Assembly: GCA_963801185.1 (NCBI GenBank)
Contig: CAWDDW010000003.1
Span: 1,674,001-1,738,000, forward strand
Length of the DNA: 64,000 nucleotides
Direction: 5' to 3'
From: Palsa-601 sp963801185
Lineage (GTDB): Bacteria; Actinomycetota; Acidimicrobiia; Acidimicrobiales; Bog-793
Below are positions 8,714 through 18,175 of the stretch, piece by piece (position 1 is the stretch's first letter; each line of letters opens with the position of its first letter). A model generated the notes under the pieces. That model was not told where the DNA came from. It did not search any database and saw nothing but the letters and a program-made list of their open reading frames with translations. Both the position numbers and the translations under genes were made by a program.

Positions 8714-9888
8714 CGGAGATCGCATCGTCATCGATCCGGCCGGCCATCGCCGCCAACCTGTCCTGTCCTCCGAGCACGCTCGAACGGCTAGCTCGCTCTG
8801 GGGAGCTGCGGCGAACCAGGGCTGCCGTCGCCGGCAACTCGTCGGCCGCCGCCGCCGCACTGGAGCTCCTGGCGGGAGACTCCGATGGCACAGTGCGGGC
8901 CGTCGTGGCGGGTAACCGCAGTTGTCCGGCAACGCTGCTCGCTCGCCTCGTCGCCGACGATGACGTCTCCGTAGGGCGCCTCGCTGTTGGCAACCCGGCG
9001 TGTCCGATCGCTGTCGTGGCGGCCGCGGCCACCTCGAGCGTCACTTTTCTGCGTTGTGGCGCCGCTGCGAACCACCGTTGCCCAACCGACGCGCTTACTG
9101 CGCTCTCCCGCGATGACGTGCGGCGCGTACGGGAGCTGGCCATGATGAACCCTGAGATGCCACCTCTGCTGCTGGCGGCTGCCTCGAAGCGCAACTACTG
9201 GTGCCGCCTGATGATCTCCGGCAACCCGGCAACACCGCCGGCAGCCCTTGCTCGTCTGGCTGGAGATGACGACCCGTTCATCCGCCTGGCCGTTCTCAGA
9301 AACCCGACCCTACCTCCTGTTGCGGTCTCCCGCCTGATCGGCGACGGGGACGACGAGATCCGTCTGGCTGCGCTCCGACATCCGTCGTGCCCGCGCCGCG
9401 AAATGTCGGCCGCGGCCTACAGCGACGAGGTCAGTGTGCGAGCGGCGGTGGCCGCCAATCCGGCCACGATTGGCAACCTCTTCAGGCTGCTGGCCGCCGA
9501 CTCGGCGTTCGAAGTGCGGCGGGCGGCGGCTCGCCAGCGCCGGCTGCAGCCCATCACGGCGCTCGCCAGCGATCCCAATCCCCTCGTGCGCCAAGCGGCC
9601 GCGGGAGATCCGGTGCTGGACCCGGGGGCACTCGCGCTTCTGGCGGCCGACGACTTCCCCGGTGTGCGGATGGCTGTCGCCCTCAACAGCGGAACGCCGC
9701 CGCCCGTGCTCGAGAGCCTTGCCGTCGATGGCACCACTTCTGTGCGGTCGGCCGTCAGCAGGAACAGCCGCACGCCCGCGACCGCCGTCTCGCGCCTTGC
9801 CGTCGATGCCGAGCCCGACGTTCGCCAGAGTCTCGCCCGTTGGACCGTTCGCGGTGAGATCGTCGAGGCGATGCTCGACGCCGATTGA
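8710..9888 (+). CDS. leucine-rich-repeat-variant (LRV) / HEAT-like repeat protein
   Basis: The 392-residue product is almost wholly made of about 24-residue helical repeats of the form VRxAVAxNPxCPxxxLxxLAxDxD, for example RAVVAGNRSCPATLL, IRLAVLRNPTLPPVAV and VRMAVALNSGTPPPVL. This is the LRV repeat, which builds a right-handed solenoid used for protein contacts. There is no signal peptide or membrane segment, so it should be cytosolic. It starts at an ATGA overlap with the glycosyltransferase-like gene, and the pair probably work together, the solenoid acting as scaffold. No catalytic residues are seen. Confidence 0.75.
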   Translation: MTEIASSSIRPAIAANLSCPPSTLERLARSGELRRTRAAVAGNSSAAAAALELLAGDSDGTVRAVVAGNRSCPATLLARLVADDDVSVGRLAVGNPACPIAVVAAAATSSVTFLRCGAAANHRCPTDALTALSRDDVRRVRELAMMNPEMPPLLLAAASKRNYWCRLMISGNPATPPAALARLAGDDDPFIRLAVLRNPTLPPVAVSRLIGDGDDEIRLAALRHPSCPRREMSAAAYSDEVSVRAAVAANPATIGNLFRLLAADSAFEVRRAAARQRRLQPITALASDPNPLVRQAAAGDPVLDPGALALLAADDFPGVRMAVALNSGTPPPVLESLAVDGTTSVRSAVSRNSRTPATAVSRLAVDAEPDVRQSLARWTVRGEIVEAMLDAD

Positions 9889-9983
9889 GGTCATGCCGCG
9901 GCTCAACTGTGTGTCGCAGAGCACGACGGTGGTGAACCGCCGACCGGTTCACCGGCGGACTCGTTAGGTCCCTGTTAACCGGC

Positions 9984-10934
9984 ATGTGCCAAGGTGTCGC
10001 CGTGCCCACCGTTGCGACCGCTCCCACCACCTCGCGGACTTCGCCGACGAAGCCGGTGATCGTGACCGACGGGCTCGGGAAGCGCTACCGGCACCGATTC
10101 GCGCTGCAGGACTGCACGCTCAGCATCCCGGGCGGGCACGTCGTCGGCTTGGTCGGGGCAAACGGGGCCGGGAAGACCACGCTGTTGCACCTCGCCATGG
10201 GCTTGGTCTCGCCGACGACCGGAAGCATCGAGGTCCTCGGCGAGAGACCGGGGACCCTCGGACAGCTTGGCCGAGTCGGTTTCGTTGCACAGGACACACC
10301 GGTGTTCTCGACCTTGAGCGTCGGCGACCACCTTCGTCTCGGCCAGCACACGAACCCGAGCTGGGACGCCGAGCTCGCCGGCCATCGCGTGGCCGATCTC
10401 GGACTCGACCTGTAGCAACAAGCGGGAACGCTGTCGGGTGGCGAACGCGCCCAGCTCGCGCTGACGCTCGCGGTTGCCAAGCGGCCGGAGCTGCTCGTGA
10501 TGGACGAACCCGTCGCCAGCCTCGATCCACTGATACGGCGAGCTCTCCTCCGGGATCTCGCCGCCGTCGTCGCCGAGCAGGGCGTGAGTGTCGTCATGTC
10601 GTCCCACCTCGTGGCGGACCTCGAGCGGGTCTGCGACGACATGATCGTCATGGCGTGGTCCCGCGTGCAGGTCGCAGCCGAAGTGCGCGAGCGGGTCGCT
10701 ACTCACCAGAAGGTCGTCGGCCGTGGCGTCGACGAGTACGACCTTCCCGACGACGTCTCGGTCGTCGAGGTGGACCGCGTCGGTGACGACTGCACGGTGG
10801 TGCTTCGGGCGGACCGGCCGGTAGCCGATGCGGCTTGGTCGCCAGAAGACATCAGCCTCGACGACATGATCCTCGCCTACATGGCCCGGGCGGAGTCATC
10901 CTCGGCGACACCTGGTCGAGGGTATGCCAGATGA
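9984..10934 (+). pseudogene. ABC transporter ATP-binding protein, interrupted by an amber codon
   Basis: The frame contains Walker A GANGAGKTT and the Q-loop region GFVAQDTP, then a TAG at 10413-10415. In the same frame it continues with signature LSGGE, Walker B LLVMDEPVASLDP and an H-loop in SSHLVADLERVC. The intact paralogue at 39259-40158 has LDLHQRAGSLSGG where this gene has LDL-stop-QQAGTLSGG, so CAG or CAC to TAG is the likely change. It is a nonsense mutation, not an indel. The start could be ATG 9984 or the GTG at 10002. The stop overlaps the permease start (ATGA). With the ATPase cut before its signature motif and the permease also broken, this exporter should be dead. Confidence 0.8.
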
Positions 10935-11869
10935 TCTGGCTCGCATGGAGACGGCTCCGCGGCCAGGCGATTCTCGCCGGAGCGATCGTCCTCGTCGCGG
11001 TGGCCGCGGCGCTCGTCACGGGGCCACATCTGTTCCACGCATACGACACGACGGTCGCCCGCTGCACCGGCCAATGCTCGGCGGTTGACAATGCCTTCTT
11101 GCTGAACAACACATACTGGAAGATCGGTTTCGACGATCTCGTGATCGTGGTGCCCGCTTTGTTCGGAGCCCTTGTCGGCGCGCCGCTCATCGCGCGGGAT
11201 CTCGAGACCGGCGTCTACAAACTCGCGTGGACCCAGAGCGCCACGCGCACCCGATGGCTCGGGACGAAGCTCGCCGTCGCGAGCGCTCTCACCCTCGTCG
11301 CCGTCGGGCTGCTCAGCCTCGTCGCCACCTGGTGGGCGAGCCCCATCGACACGACGGCACGGAATCGCTTCACGCCAGGGATCTTCGATGCCCGAGACAT
11401 CGTGCCGCTCGGCTACGCGTTGTTCGCCCTCGTCCTCGGTGCGGGTCTCGGGTTGGTGATCAAGCGGACATTGCCGGCGATGGCCGCGACGATCGCGGCG
11501 TTCGGTACGCCGTCGCCGAATTGCTGCGACCTCGCTACATGGCGCCGTTGCACCTCGTCAGGGAAGACAGGACCCTCAACCCGACCCCGTTCAGCATGGG
11601 GAACATACCGGAGCTCAACAGGTTCGACTGGGTCGAGTCGGAGCTGACGATCAACAAAGCCGGCCGAGTGATCGGCACAGACCGTTTCGTCGGCGGCACG
11701 GGCGACCAGGTCCGGGGCCTCGGCGGCGGCACCGTGCTGCCGTCTAGGCCTGGGTGGCAGCGGCAGCCCGCTCGGCCAGCTCTCAGGAGAAGTCGTGTCG
11801 GGGCTGCTCGGCTCCCCCAGCCCCGAAATTGCCGTAGATGCGACTGTCAGGCCGGACGGGTGCAACTAG
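10931..11869 (+). pseudogene. ABC-2-like permease, frameshifted
   Basis: ATG 10931 overlaps the ATPase stop. The first frame (MIWLAWRRLRGQAIL, then five or so hydrophobic segments) matches the intact permease at 40155-41162 closely. Shared motifs include HAYDTTVA, GAPLIARDLETG and WTQSATRTRWL. Near 11507 the frame shifts: VAELLRPRYMAPLHL, matching the paralogue's WVRPHLIAPLHL, is one frame away. A further shift is needed near 11740 before the apparent end at TAG 11869. Two lesions here plus the amber codon in its partner argue for true gene decay. Confidence 0.7.
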
Positions 11870-12045
11870 CCGTCAACGCCGATGTTCGCGTCCTCGACTC
11901 GGGAGAGACAGCTAAGGACGTCGAGCGTTGGGTTCAGACAACGAGTCCAACTCCGTCCTCAGCCCGCACCGGCAACTCGCCCTTGCTCGCTCCGCGGTAG
12001 CTTGGGCCGGTTCGGCGGCAGCTGACCGCCGGGAGGGGGGTTCCC

Positions 12046-13230
12046 GTGAGCGGAACCAGGCGGTCACGACGTCGATCGGCGATGGGTTTGCTGGCGCTTG
12101 TTGTCGTCGCGTCAGGGGCGGCGATCGGGCTCGGGCCTGCCGGTGCCTACACGACCGGTGAGCTCACGCTCGCGCGGGCGGCTTGCCCGAGCGCGAAGGA
12201 CTGCATCGTCGTCGGCAGCCTGGCCGACCCGTACAGCCATGCCTACTCGCAGGTCTGGAACGGCAAGAGCTGGAAGGTGGAGAACGTGAAGGAGCCGGCT
12301 GGCACGACGTCGAGCGCGCTCGACGCCATCTCGTGTGTCGGCACCAAGTTCTGCGTTGCCGTCGGTGACTACTTTGTCTCGTCGACCGAGAGCTCTCTCG
12401 CTGAGGTGTGGAACGGCAAGAGCTGGAAGTTGCTCATATCCCCCAACCCGACGGGCGGGACGTCAGTCACGTTGGAAGCCGTCTCGTGCATCTCCACCGC
12501 TTCCTGTGTGATGGCCGGGGACTTTTACAACGTGAAGGCCTGGTACGCCTGGCTCACCGTCTGGAACGGCAAGACCCAGAAGTGGACAACGACGATCGAG
12601 AAGGCACCGAAGGGTGACTCTCAACCCAGCCTGGACGGGATCTCGTGCACGACAAAGCCCTCTTGCATGGCCGTCGGCACGGACATCGGCCCCGCCCCGG
12701 ACTCCGACTCGTTCGGAGTCTCGTACAACTGGAACGGGAAGTCCTGGAAGTTCGCCGCGTCGACGCCTCCCACGCCCATCGCCGGGATCGCGGCGGATTC
12801 CTGCACCTTGTCGACCTGGTGCGAGGCGGTCGGCTCGTTCGGAGAGACCTGGGCCGGCAAGAACTGGAAGGACGCCACGTTCCCGTTGCCCTCGGGCTAC
12901 GACCGGGTTTATCTCGACGCGGTCGCATGTGCCAACTTGGTCTCCTGTATGGCAGTCGGCGAGAGCGTGACCTCGAGCTACGACACGGCGTACGTGACCG
13001 AGGCATGGACGAAGACCGGCTGGAAGATCGAGAAGGTGCCCGAGCCGACCGGCGGTCTGACCGACAACCTCTTCGGGCTCTCGTGCACTTCGGCAACGGC
13101 GTGCACTGCTGTGGGCAGCTATGCGACCGAGGTGTCGTCAGCCGCGACCGAGTACGTGACGGTAGAGACCTGGAACGGCCAGAGCTGGAAACTCGAGAAA
13201 CCGACCGCCGCCGTTCGGGCTCTGCGGTAG
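12046..13230 (+). CDS. secreted SCxxxxxC repeat protein
   Basis: GTG at 12046 lies five bases after GGGAGGGGGG. The 394-residue product has a basic start and hydrophobic signal segment (MGLLALVVVASGAAIGL, cleavage near GAYT). It then has about seven repeats, each with a Cys pair and AVG, such as SCVGTKFCVAVGD, SCTTKPSCMAVGT and SCTSATACTAVGS, each followed by a WNGKSWK strand. The pattern suggests a beta-propeller-like exported protein with one disulfide per blade. Such proteins are abundant in soil actinobacteria and their function is unknown. The BNR-like gene at 45234-47424 uses the same SCxxxxxCxAVG signature. Confidence 0.75.
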   Translation: MSGTRRSRRRSAMGLLALVVVASGAAIGLGPAGAYTTGELTLARAACPSAKDCIVVGSLADPYSHAYSQVWNGKSWKVENVKEPAGTTSSALDAISCVGTKFCVAVGDYFVSSTESSLAEVWNGKSWKLLISPNPTGGTSVTLEAVSCISTASCVMAGDFYNVKAWYAWLTVWNGKTQKWTTTIEKAPKGDSQPSLDGISCTTKPSCMAVGTDIGPAPDSDSFGVSYNWNGKSWKFAASTPPTPIAGIAADSCTLSTWCEAVGSFGETWAGKNWKDATFPLPSGYDRVYLDAVACANLVSCMAVGESVTSSYDTAYVTEAWTKTGWKIEKVPEPTGGLTDNLFGLSCTSATACTAVGSYATEVSSAATEYVTVETWNGQSWKLEKPTAAVRALR

Positions 13231-13387
13231 TCAGACGCGGCAGGTGAAAGACTCCTCACATCCGGTCCCTATCGGCTGGTCTGAGCGAGTAGCTCTTGAC
13301 GCTGAGCTTCGACGTCCCCGTCTTCTTGGGCTTCCTGAAGATGATCCCGGACGACGACAACCTCAACTCGGAAGGGAGCTTTGAACC

Positions 13388-13858
13388 GTGCCTTCCGACG
13401 CACCTGTGCAAGTGCCCGCTAGCACAGTCGACTTTCCTCAGATCGCAATCTCGTTCGATGTGGGTCCCGGCGTCGTAACCGCCGGCGATGACCTACACGG
13501 TCAGGCACGGCTGACCAACTTGGGGGCCGATCCGATCCGCTTCCTCACCAGCCCCACCTTGGTGGCCGGAGTGCGCCGGCCCGGCGACGACTACATGGCG
13601 GGTCAGTTCAGAGGATGGATCACGGCGGCCGGCGTTCTGGTTGACCTTGCCGAAGGCCGGAGCCGTGAACTGCACCTCATAATCGGGACGGCGTCCTGCC
13701 AGCGAGACTCGTCGAAGGCCATCTCTCCTGGCACCTATGAGATCGTGGCGGCTCTCGGCGTCGACTTTCGCGGGCCCGATGGAGCACCGACTGGGCACCA
13801 AGTGCTTGTGCGTTTTGGGCCTTCCATCACCGTGACGGCATCTGCTGAGCGAACCTAG
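13388..13858 (+). CDS. hypothetical protein, beta-rich
   Basis: GTG at 13388 follows GGGAG with a 10-12 base gap. The 156-residue product has no signal peptide. It reads as an immunoglobulin-like beta domain: an ISFDVGPGVVTAGD strand, a LTNLGADPIRF strand, and a C-terminal VLVRFGPSITVTA. The layout (a definition of relative loss or gain of a measured quantity between paired strands) is reminiscent of BsuPI-type inhibitor folds, but I see no decisive motif. It ends at TAG 13858 and has no obvious operon partner. Confidence 0.5.
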   Translation: MPSDAPVQVPASTVDFPQIAISFDVGPGVVTAGDDLHGQARLTNLGADPIRFLTSPTLVAGVRRPGDDYMAGQFRGWITAAGVLVDLAEGRSRELHLIIGTASCQRDSSKAISPGTYEIVAALGVDFRGPDGAPTGHQVLVRFGPSITVTASAERT

Positions 13859-13974
13859 GTGCTGACCCGCGAATGAGAAGGGACCGGAACGGCGAGGCAC
13901 CGTTGGCCGGATGAGCGAAGGAGCGGGCTCCTGGGGTCGCCGCCGCGACGGATAGCCGTCGACCTCGGACAGCC

Positions 13975-15054
13975 TCAAGGCCGTGCTTCGAACACGAGGT
14001 TGAATGGTGTTTCCGCCGCGCGCCGAAAGCTGTTGAAGCCGGCAGACGTGACCACGTTGCGGATCCTCGCCTCGCCGGCCTGGGCGCCGAGAGCGAGACC
14101 GACCTCCTGTGCGAGCGAGGAGGGGGTGCAGAGCAGCGTCGAGAAGGCATAGTAGGCCCGACCCACCGGGTTGAGGTTGTCCTCGACTCGGTCCCCGGCG
14201 GCCGGCTCGACGATCAGCCACGTCCCGTCGGGGGCGAGAGACGAGAGGACGTGTCTCGAAGCCCCGACGGGGTCACCCATGTCGTGGAGGCAGTCGAACA
14301 TCGTTACGAGGTCGTAGCCCCGCCCGGAAAAGGTCGCCGCAGGTGCCACTTCGAACCTGACGCGGTCCGACACGCCAGCATCCTCGGCCCGGGCGCGCGC
14401 TGTCACGATGGAGCCCTCGTGGTAGTCGGAACCGACGAAGGTCGATGCCGGGAACGACTGTGCCATCAGAATCGTGGACGCGCCGTGACCACACCCGACG
14501 TCTGCCACCGTCGCGCCGCGCTCGAGTTTCTCGATGACGCCGTCGAGGGCCGGCAACCACGACGTGACGAGGTTGGCGTTGTAGCCCGGGCGGAAGAACC
14601 GCTCACAACCCTCGTGGACGTCATGCACGTGATCGTGCCACCCGATGCCTACCCCCTTCTTTGAGGCCTCGGTGATCCTCGGCGAGTCGAGAACCGATCC
14701 GAGTGCGATTTGGAAGAAGCCCGGAAGGTACGCCGGACTCGACTCGTCTGTCAGCGCCACCGCCTGCTCAGGCGGAAGCGAGTAGCGGCCGCTCTCGGGC
14801 TCGTACTCGACGAAGTCGCCCGCGGCCTGGGCGTTCAGCCACTCGCGGACATAGCGCTCGGCCACCCCGGAGCGGTCGGCGAGGTCGCCCGGCGTGAGCG
14901 GCCCTTCCCCGGCCATCGCCCGGTAGAGCCCGAGCTTGTCCCCCATCACGACGAGCGCCGTATTGAGCGTGGCGCCGACCTCGCCGACCGCCCGGAAGAC
15001 GAATTCCATGAGCTTTTCGCCATCGAGCTCCTCACGCTGTTCAGTGATTGACAT
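13975..15054 (-). CDS. SAM-dependent methyltransferase with N-terminal winged helix
   Basis: I choose ATG at 15054 (MSITEQREELDGEKL) because GAGGAGG stands directly upstream; the frame stays open further 5' without a better site. The protein has 359 residues. Residues 20-110 form a winged-helix dimerisation domain (MGDKLGLYRAMAG, LADRSGVAERYVREWL). The class I methyltransferase fold follows, with motif I VADVGCGHGAS near residue 180, VGSDYHEGS as the acidic loop and FDCLHDMGDP. This layout is that of Mycobacterium tuberculosis Rv2258c-like enzymes, whose substrates are unknown. It is divergent from the LuxR regulator at 15167, 112 bases away, which may control it. Confidence 0.8.
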   Translation of the reverse strand: MSITEQREELDGEKLMEFVFRAVGEVGATLNTALVVMGDKLGLYRAMAGEGPLTPGDLADRSGVAERYVREWLNAQAAGDFVEYEPESGRYSLPPEQAVALTDESSPAYLPGFFQIALGSVLDSPRITEASKKGVGIGWHDHVHDVHEGCERFFRPGYNANLVTSWLPALDGVIEKLERGATVADVGCGHGASTILMAQSFPASTFVGSDYHEGSIVTARARAEDAGVSDRVRFEVAPAATFSGRGYDLVTMFDCLHDMGDPVGASRHVLSSLAPDGTWLIVEPAAGDRVEDNLNPVGRAYYAFSTLLCTPSSLAQEVGLALGAQAGEARIRNVVTSAGFNSFRRAAETPFNLVFEARP

Positions 15055-15166
15055 CTGGTGCCTCCTCAAAGGTGGATCGCGCGGCCCGGTCGCCGTAAGT
15101 CGAACGGTAAGCCTCACTGCCCCGCAATCGCTTCAGGGGCCCCACCTAGTCCGCGCGGAGATTGCG

Positions 15167-17965
15167 GTGTCTCCCACCCGTTCGCTCCTGGGCGGGCCTA
15201 CACTTCGCGTGGTGCTCGTCGGCCGCGATCTGGAGCAGAAGGCGCTGGTCCGGGTACTTTCCGATGCCAACGCCGGGTGCGGCACCGTGCTCGCCATCGT
15301 GGGGGAACCGGGAATCGGGAAGTCAGCGCTGCTGGCTTATGCCGAGCAACAGGCCAGCGGGATGAACATACTGCGTGCTAGGGGAATCCAGTCCGAGGCG
15401 CAGATCCCCTTCGCCGGACTTTTCGAGCTGCTCCGCCCGGCGCTCGGGACAATCGACCAGATCCCGGTGCCGCAGGCGGATGCCCTCGAGGGAGCGTTGG
15501 CCCTCCGTCCTTCGCGAGGTGAGGACCGTTTCGCGATCGGGGCGGCGACGCTGAGCCTCCTGGCGGCATACGCCGAGCAGGCACCGCTTCTCGTGGTTGT
15601 CGACGACGCCCATTGGCTCGACGGGTCGACTGCCAACGCCCTGCTGTTCGCGGCCCGCCGGCTCGCCGCCGATCCAGTCGCCATCGTGCTCGCGGTCCGA
15701 CAGGATGAGCCGTCGCTCCTCGACCATGCGGACGTGCCGGTCCTGCAGCTCGCAGGCCTTGATCTCGCGGCATCGGTCGAGCTTCTTCGCGGCCACGCGG
15801 GGGAGCCGGCAACCCGGAGGACCGTCGAGCGCGTAGCGAGCCGCCTGCATCGCGAAACCGGTGGCAATCCTCTCGCGATGCTGGAGCTCGCCGCGGAACA
15901 AGAGCGGATCGACTACACACCGCTCAACGAACCGCTGCAGGTCGTTGCGAGCGTCGCGCGTGCGTACGAGCAGCGATTCCGATCGCTCGACGTTGCTACG
16001 CGGCAGCTTCTCGTGCTCCTCGCCGCAAGCGAGAGCGGTGATCTCGGACTGCTTGCGCGGTCATCTCTGGCGCTCGCGCTCTCGCTTGACGACGTGGTCC
16101 CAGCCGAGGCAGCCGGTCTGCTCAACGTGCGCAACGCCCAAGTGGAGTGGCGCCATCCCCTTGTCCGATCTGCTGTCTACGGCGCGGCGTCGCCAACCGA
16201 GCGCCGCGCCGCGCACCGCGCGCTCGCAGACGCGCTGCCCGATGCCGACGACGATCGCCGCGCCTGGCACCTCGCCCTCGCCACGCTCGGACCCGACGAT
16301 GCTGCCGCTTCGGCGCTCGAACAAGCAGGGACGCGTGCACGAGATCGCAGTGCCTACGACGAGGCGTCACATGCTTTCGAGCGCGCCGCTTCGCTTACTC
16401 CCGATACGAGTCTCCGAGCACGGCTGCTCTACGCCGCCGCCGACACCGCGTGGCTCGGCGGTCTTGCCGAGCGGACGACCCAGCTCCTCGACGAAGCGGC
16501 ACGACACGCGGTCGACACGGCAACCATGATCTCCGTGGAGCACCTCCGGGGTCACGTAGCGGTACGTCGCGGGCCTGTGAGCGACGGGCATGCCATTCTC
16601 TTCGCGGCGGCGGAACTGGCAGCGGCGATCGACCCACCGCGCTCGGTCGTGATATTGGCGGAGGCTCAGCTCGCCTGCTTGTACGCAGGAGATGCGGCCG
16701 GAATGCGCCGCACGGCGGCGCGCGTGTCGGTCGTCGCGTGTGCCTGCACTGACGCCCGGTCAGAGTTCTTCGCCTCGATCACCAACGGCATGGCGCTCAT
16801 CTTCGCCGGGGAGGGTGGCAATGGTCCGCAACTGATTCGTCAGGCGGTGGAACTGCTCGAACGATCGGACGAGCTGCGATATGACCTACGGCTGCTCGCC
16901 TGGGCAGTAATGGGTCCGCTTTGGCTGAGAGAGGCGGAGTCGGGCCAGTCACTGGTGGACCGAGCCCTCCAGATCGCTCGGAGCCGGATGGCCGTCGGGG
17001 TGCTCCCGCACCTGCTTTGTTACGTCGCCGTCGAGCGGGCGGCGAGCGACCGTTGGGGCGAGGCGCAGGCGGTCTTCCACGAGGCAATCCTGCTCGCGCG
17101 CGAGACCGGGCAGCGTTCGGAGCTCGCTATCTCCCTTGCTCGGTTGTCCTGGATGGAGGCTCGGCAAGGTAAGCAAGACGAGTGCCGGGCACATGCCGCA
17201 GAGGCGCTCGAACTGAGCCGCCCGCTCGGGCTCGGTCCTTGTGAGATCTGGGCATTGTCGGCCCTGGGTGATCTTGAGCTCGGGCTCGGCCGCCTCGAAG
17301 CGGCGCTCGCCTACCTCGAAGAACAGCGGTCCGCGCTCTGTCGGCTCGGGATCAACGACGTCGATCTCTCCCCGGTTCCGGAACTCGTCGAGGCATATCT
17401 GCGCCTGGGTCGTTCGGAGGAGGCCGCCGCGCTGGCAGGTCCATTCGAGCGGGAGGCCGTCGTGAAGGGGCAGGCCTGGGTGCTGGCGCGCTCCGCGCGA
17501 GTGCGCGGACTGCTCGTGGCGGACGATGAGTTCGACACGCCCTTCAGCGAGGCGATTGCGCTTCATGCAGCTACGCCGGACGCTTTCGAGACGGCTCGAA
17601 CCCACCTGGCATACGGTTCACGGTTGCGGAGAGATCGACAGCGAGTGCGCGCTCGCCAACAACTTCGTTCCACGATCGAGATCTTCGACCGTCTCGGCGC
17701 AGAACCATGGGGCAACATCGCGCGGGCAGAACTCGCAGCAACGGGGGAGACTGTCCGTCGACGCGACCCTGGGACCGTCAACGAATTGACGCCGCAGGAG
17801 CTTCAGATAGCGTTATTGCTCGCCGAGCGGCGGACCACCCGGGAAACGGGAGCGGCCCTTTTCCTCAGCCCGAAGACAGTCGAATACCATCTCCGCAGCA
17901 TCTACAGGAAGCTCGGCATCTCGTCTCGCGACCAACTCGTGGCGGCGATGGGGCAATCGAGCTGA
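15167..17965 (+). CDS. LAL-type LuxR family transcriptional regulator
   Basis: A 932-residue regulator if it starts at GTG 15167, where GGAG lies six bases upstream; GTG 15209 is an alternative. An AAA/STAND ATPase comes first, with Walker A GEPGIGKSALL and Walker B LLVVVDDAHWLD. A long helical TPR-like middle follows. The C-terminus is a LuxR helix-turn-helix (ELTPQELQIALLL, ETGAALFLSPKTVEYHL, IYRKLGISSRDQL). LAL regulators couple ligand or ATP binding to transcription activation. It is transcribed away from the methyltransferase at 13975-15054 and the shared 112-base gap probably carries both promoters; no operator was recognised there. Confidence 0.9.
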   Translation: MSPTRSLLGGPTLRVVLVGRDLEQKALVRVLSDANAGCGTVLAIVGEPGIGKSALLAYAEQQASGMNILRARGIQSEAQIPFAGLFELLRPALGTIDQIPVPQADALEGALALRPSRGEDRFAIGAATLSLLAAYAEQAPLLVVVDDAHWLDGSTANALLFAARRLAADPVAIVLAVRQDEPSLLDHADVPVLQLAGLDLAASVELLRGHAGEPATRRTVERVASRLHRETGGNPLAMLELAAEQERIDYTPLNEPLQVVASVARAYEQRFRSLDVATRQLLVLLAASESGDLGLLARSSLALALSLDDVVPAEAAGLLNVRNAQVEWRHPLVRSAVYGAASPTERRAAHRALADALPDADDDRRAWHLALATLGPDDAAASALEQAGTRARDRSAYDEASHAFERAASLTPDTSLRARLLYAAADTAWLGGLAERTTQLLDEAARHAVDTATMISVEHLRGHVAVRRGPVSDGHAILFAAAELAAAIDPPRSVVILAEAQLACLYAGDAAGMRRTAARVSVVACACTDARSEFFASITNGMALIFAGEGGNGPQLIRQAVELLERSDELRYDLRLLAWAVMGPLWLREAESGQSLVDRALQIARSRMAVGVLPHLLCYVAVERAASDRWGEAQAVFHEAILLARETGQRSELAISLARLSWMEARQGKQDECRAHAAEALELSRPLGLGPCEIWALSALGDLELGLGRLEAALAYLEEQRSALCRLGINDVDLSPVPELVEAYLRLGRSEEAAALAGPFEREAVVKGQAWVLARSARVRGLLVADDEFDTPFSEAIALHAATPDAFETARTHLAYGSRLRRDRQRVRARQQLRSTIEIFDRLGAEPWGNIARAELAATGETVRRRDPGTVNELTPQELQIALLLAERRTTRETGAALFLSPKTVEYHLRSIYRKLGISSRDQLVAAMGQSS

Positions 17966-18175
17966 CTCTTGTGGATTGGGACCGCAGCAGAGCTGACATC
18001 GGCTCGAGTGGTTCCCCCGGTCCCCGGAGTGAGGACGGTCGCTATGCCAGCTACGGGGCGTTCACGGGGCAAGGGTCCCGCCTGCTTCCTTAAGGGGAGG
18101 CGATGACGAGCCGATCTGTACGCAGCCGCCAACCAAGAGACGGGTCGAGCCCGGCGAAGAACGGAGGGGTGCCGC

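Noticed and set aside
3813..10415. Recoding of TAG as a sense codon, suggested by in-frame TAG at 3813-3815, 7011-7013 and 10413-10415
   Set aside because: Good genes in the window end with TAG (13230, 13858, 29955), and the three interrupted genes have other lesions or weak support. Ordinary nonsense mutation is simpler.
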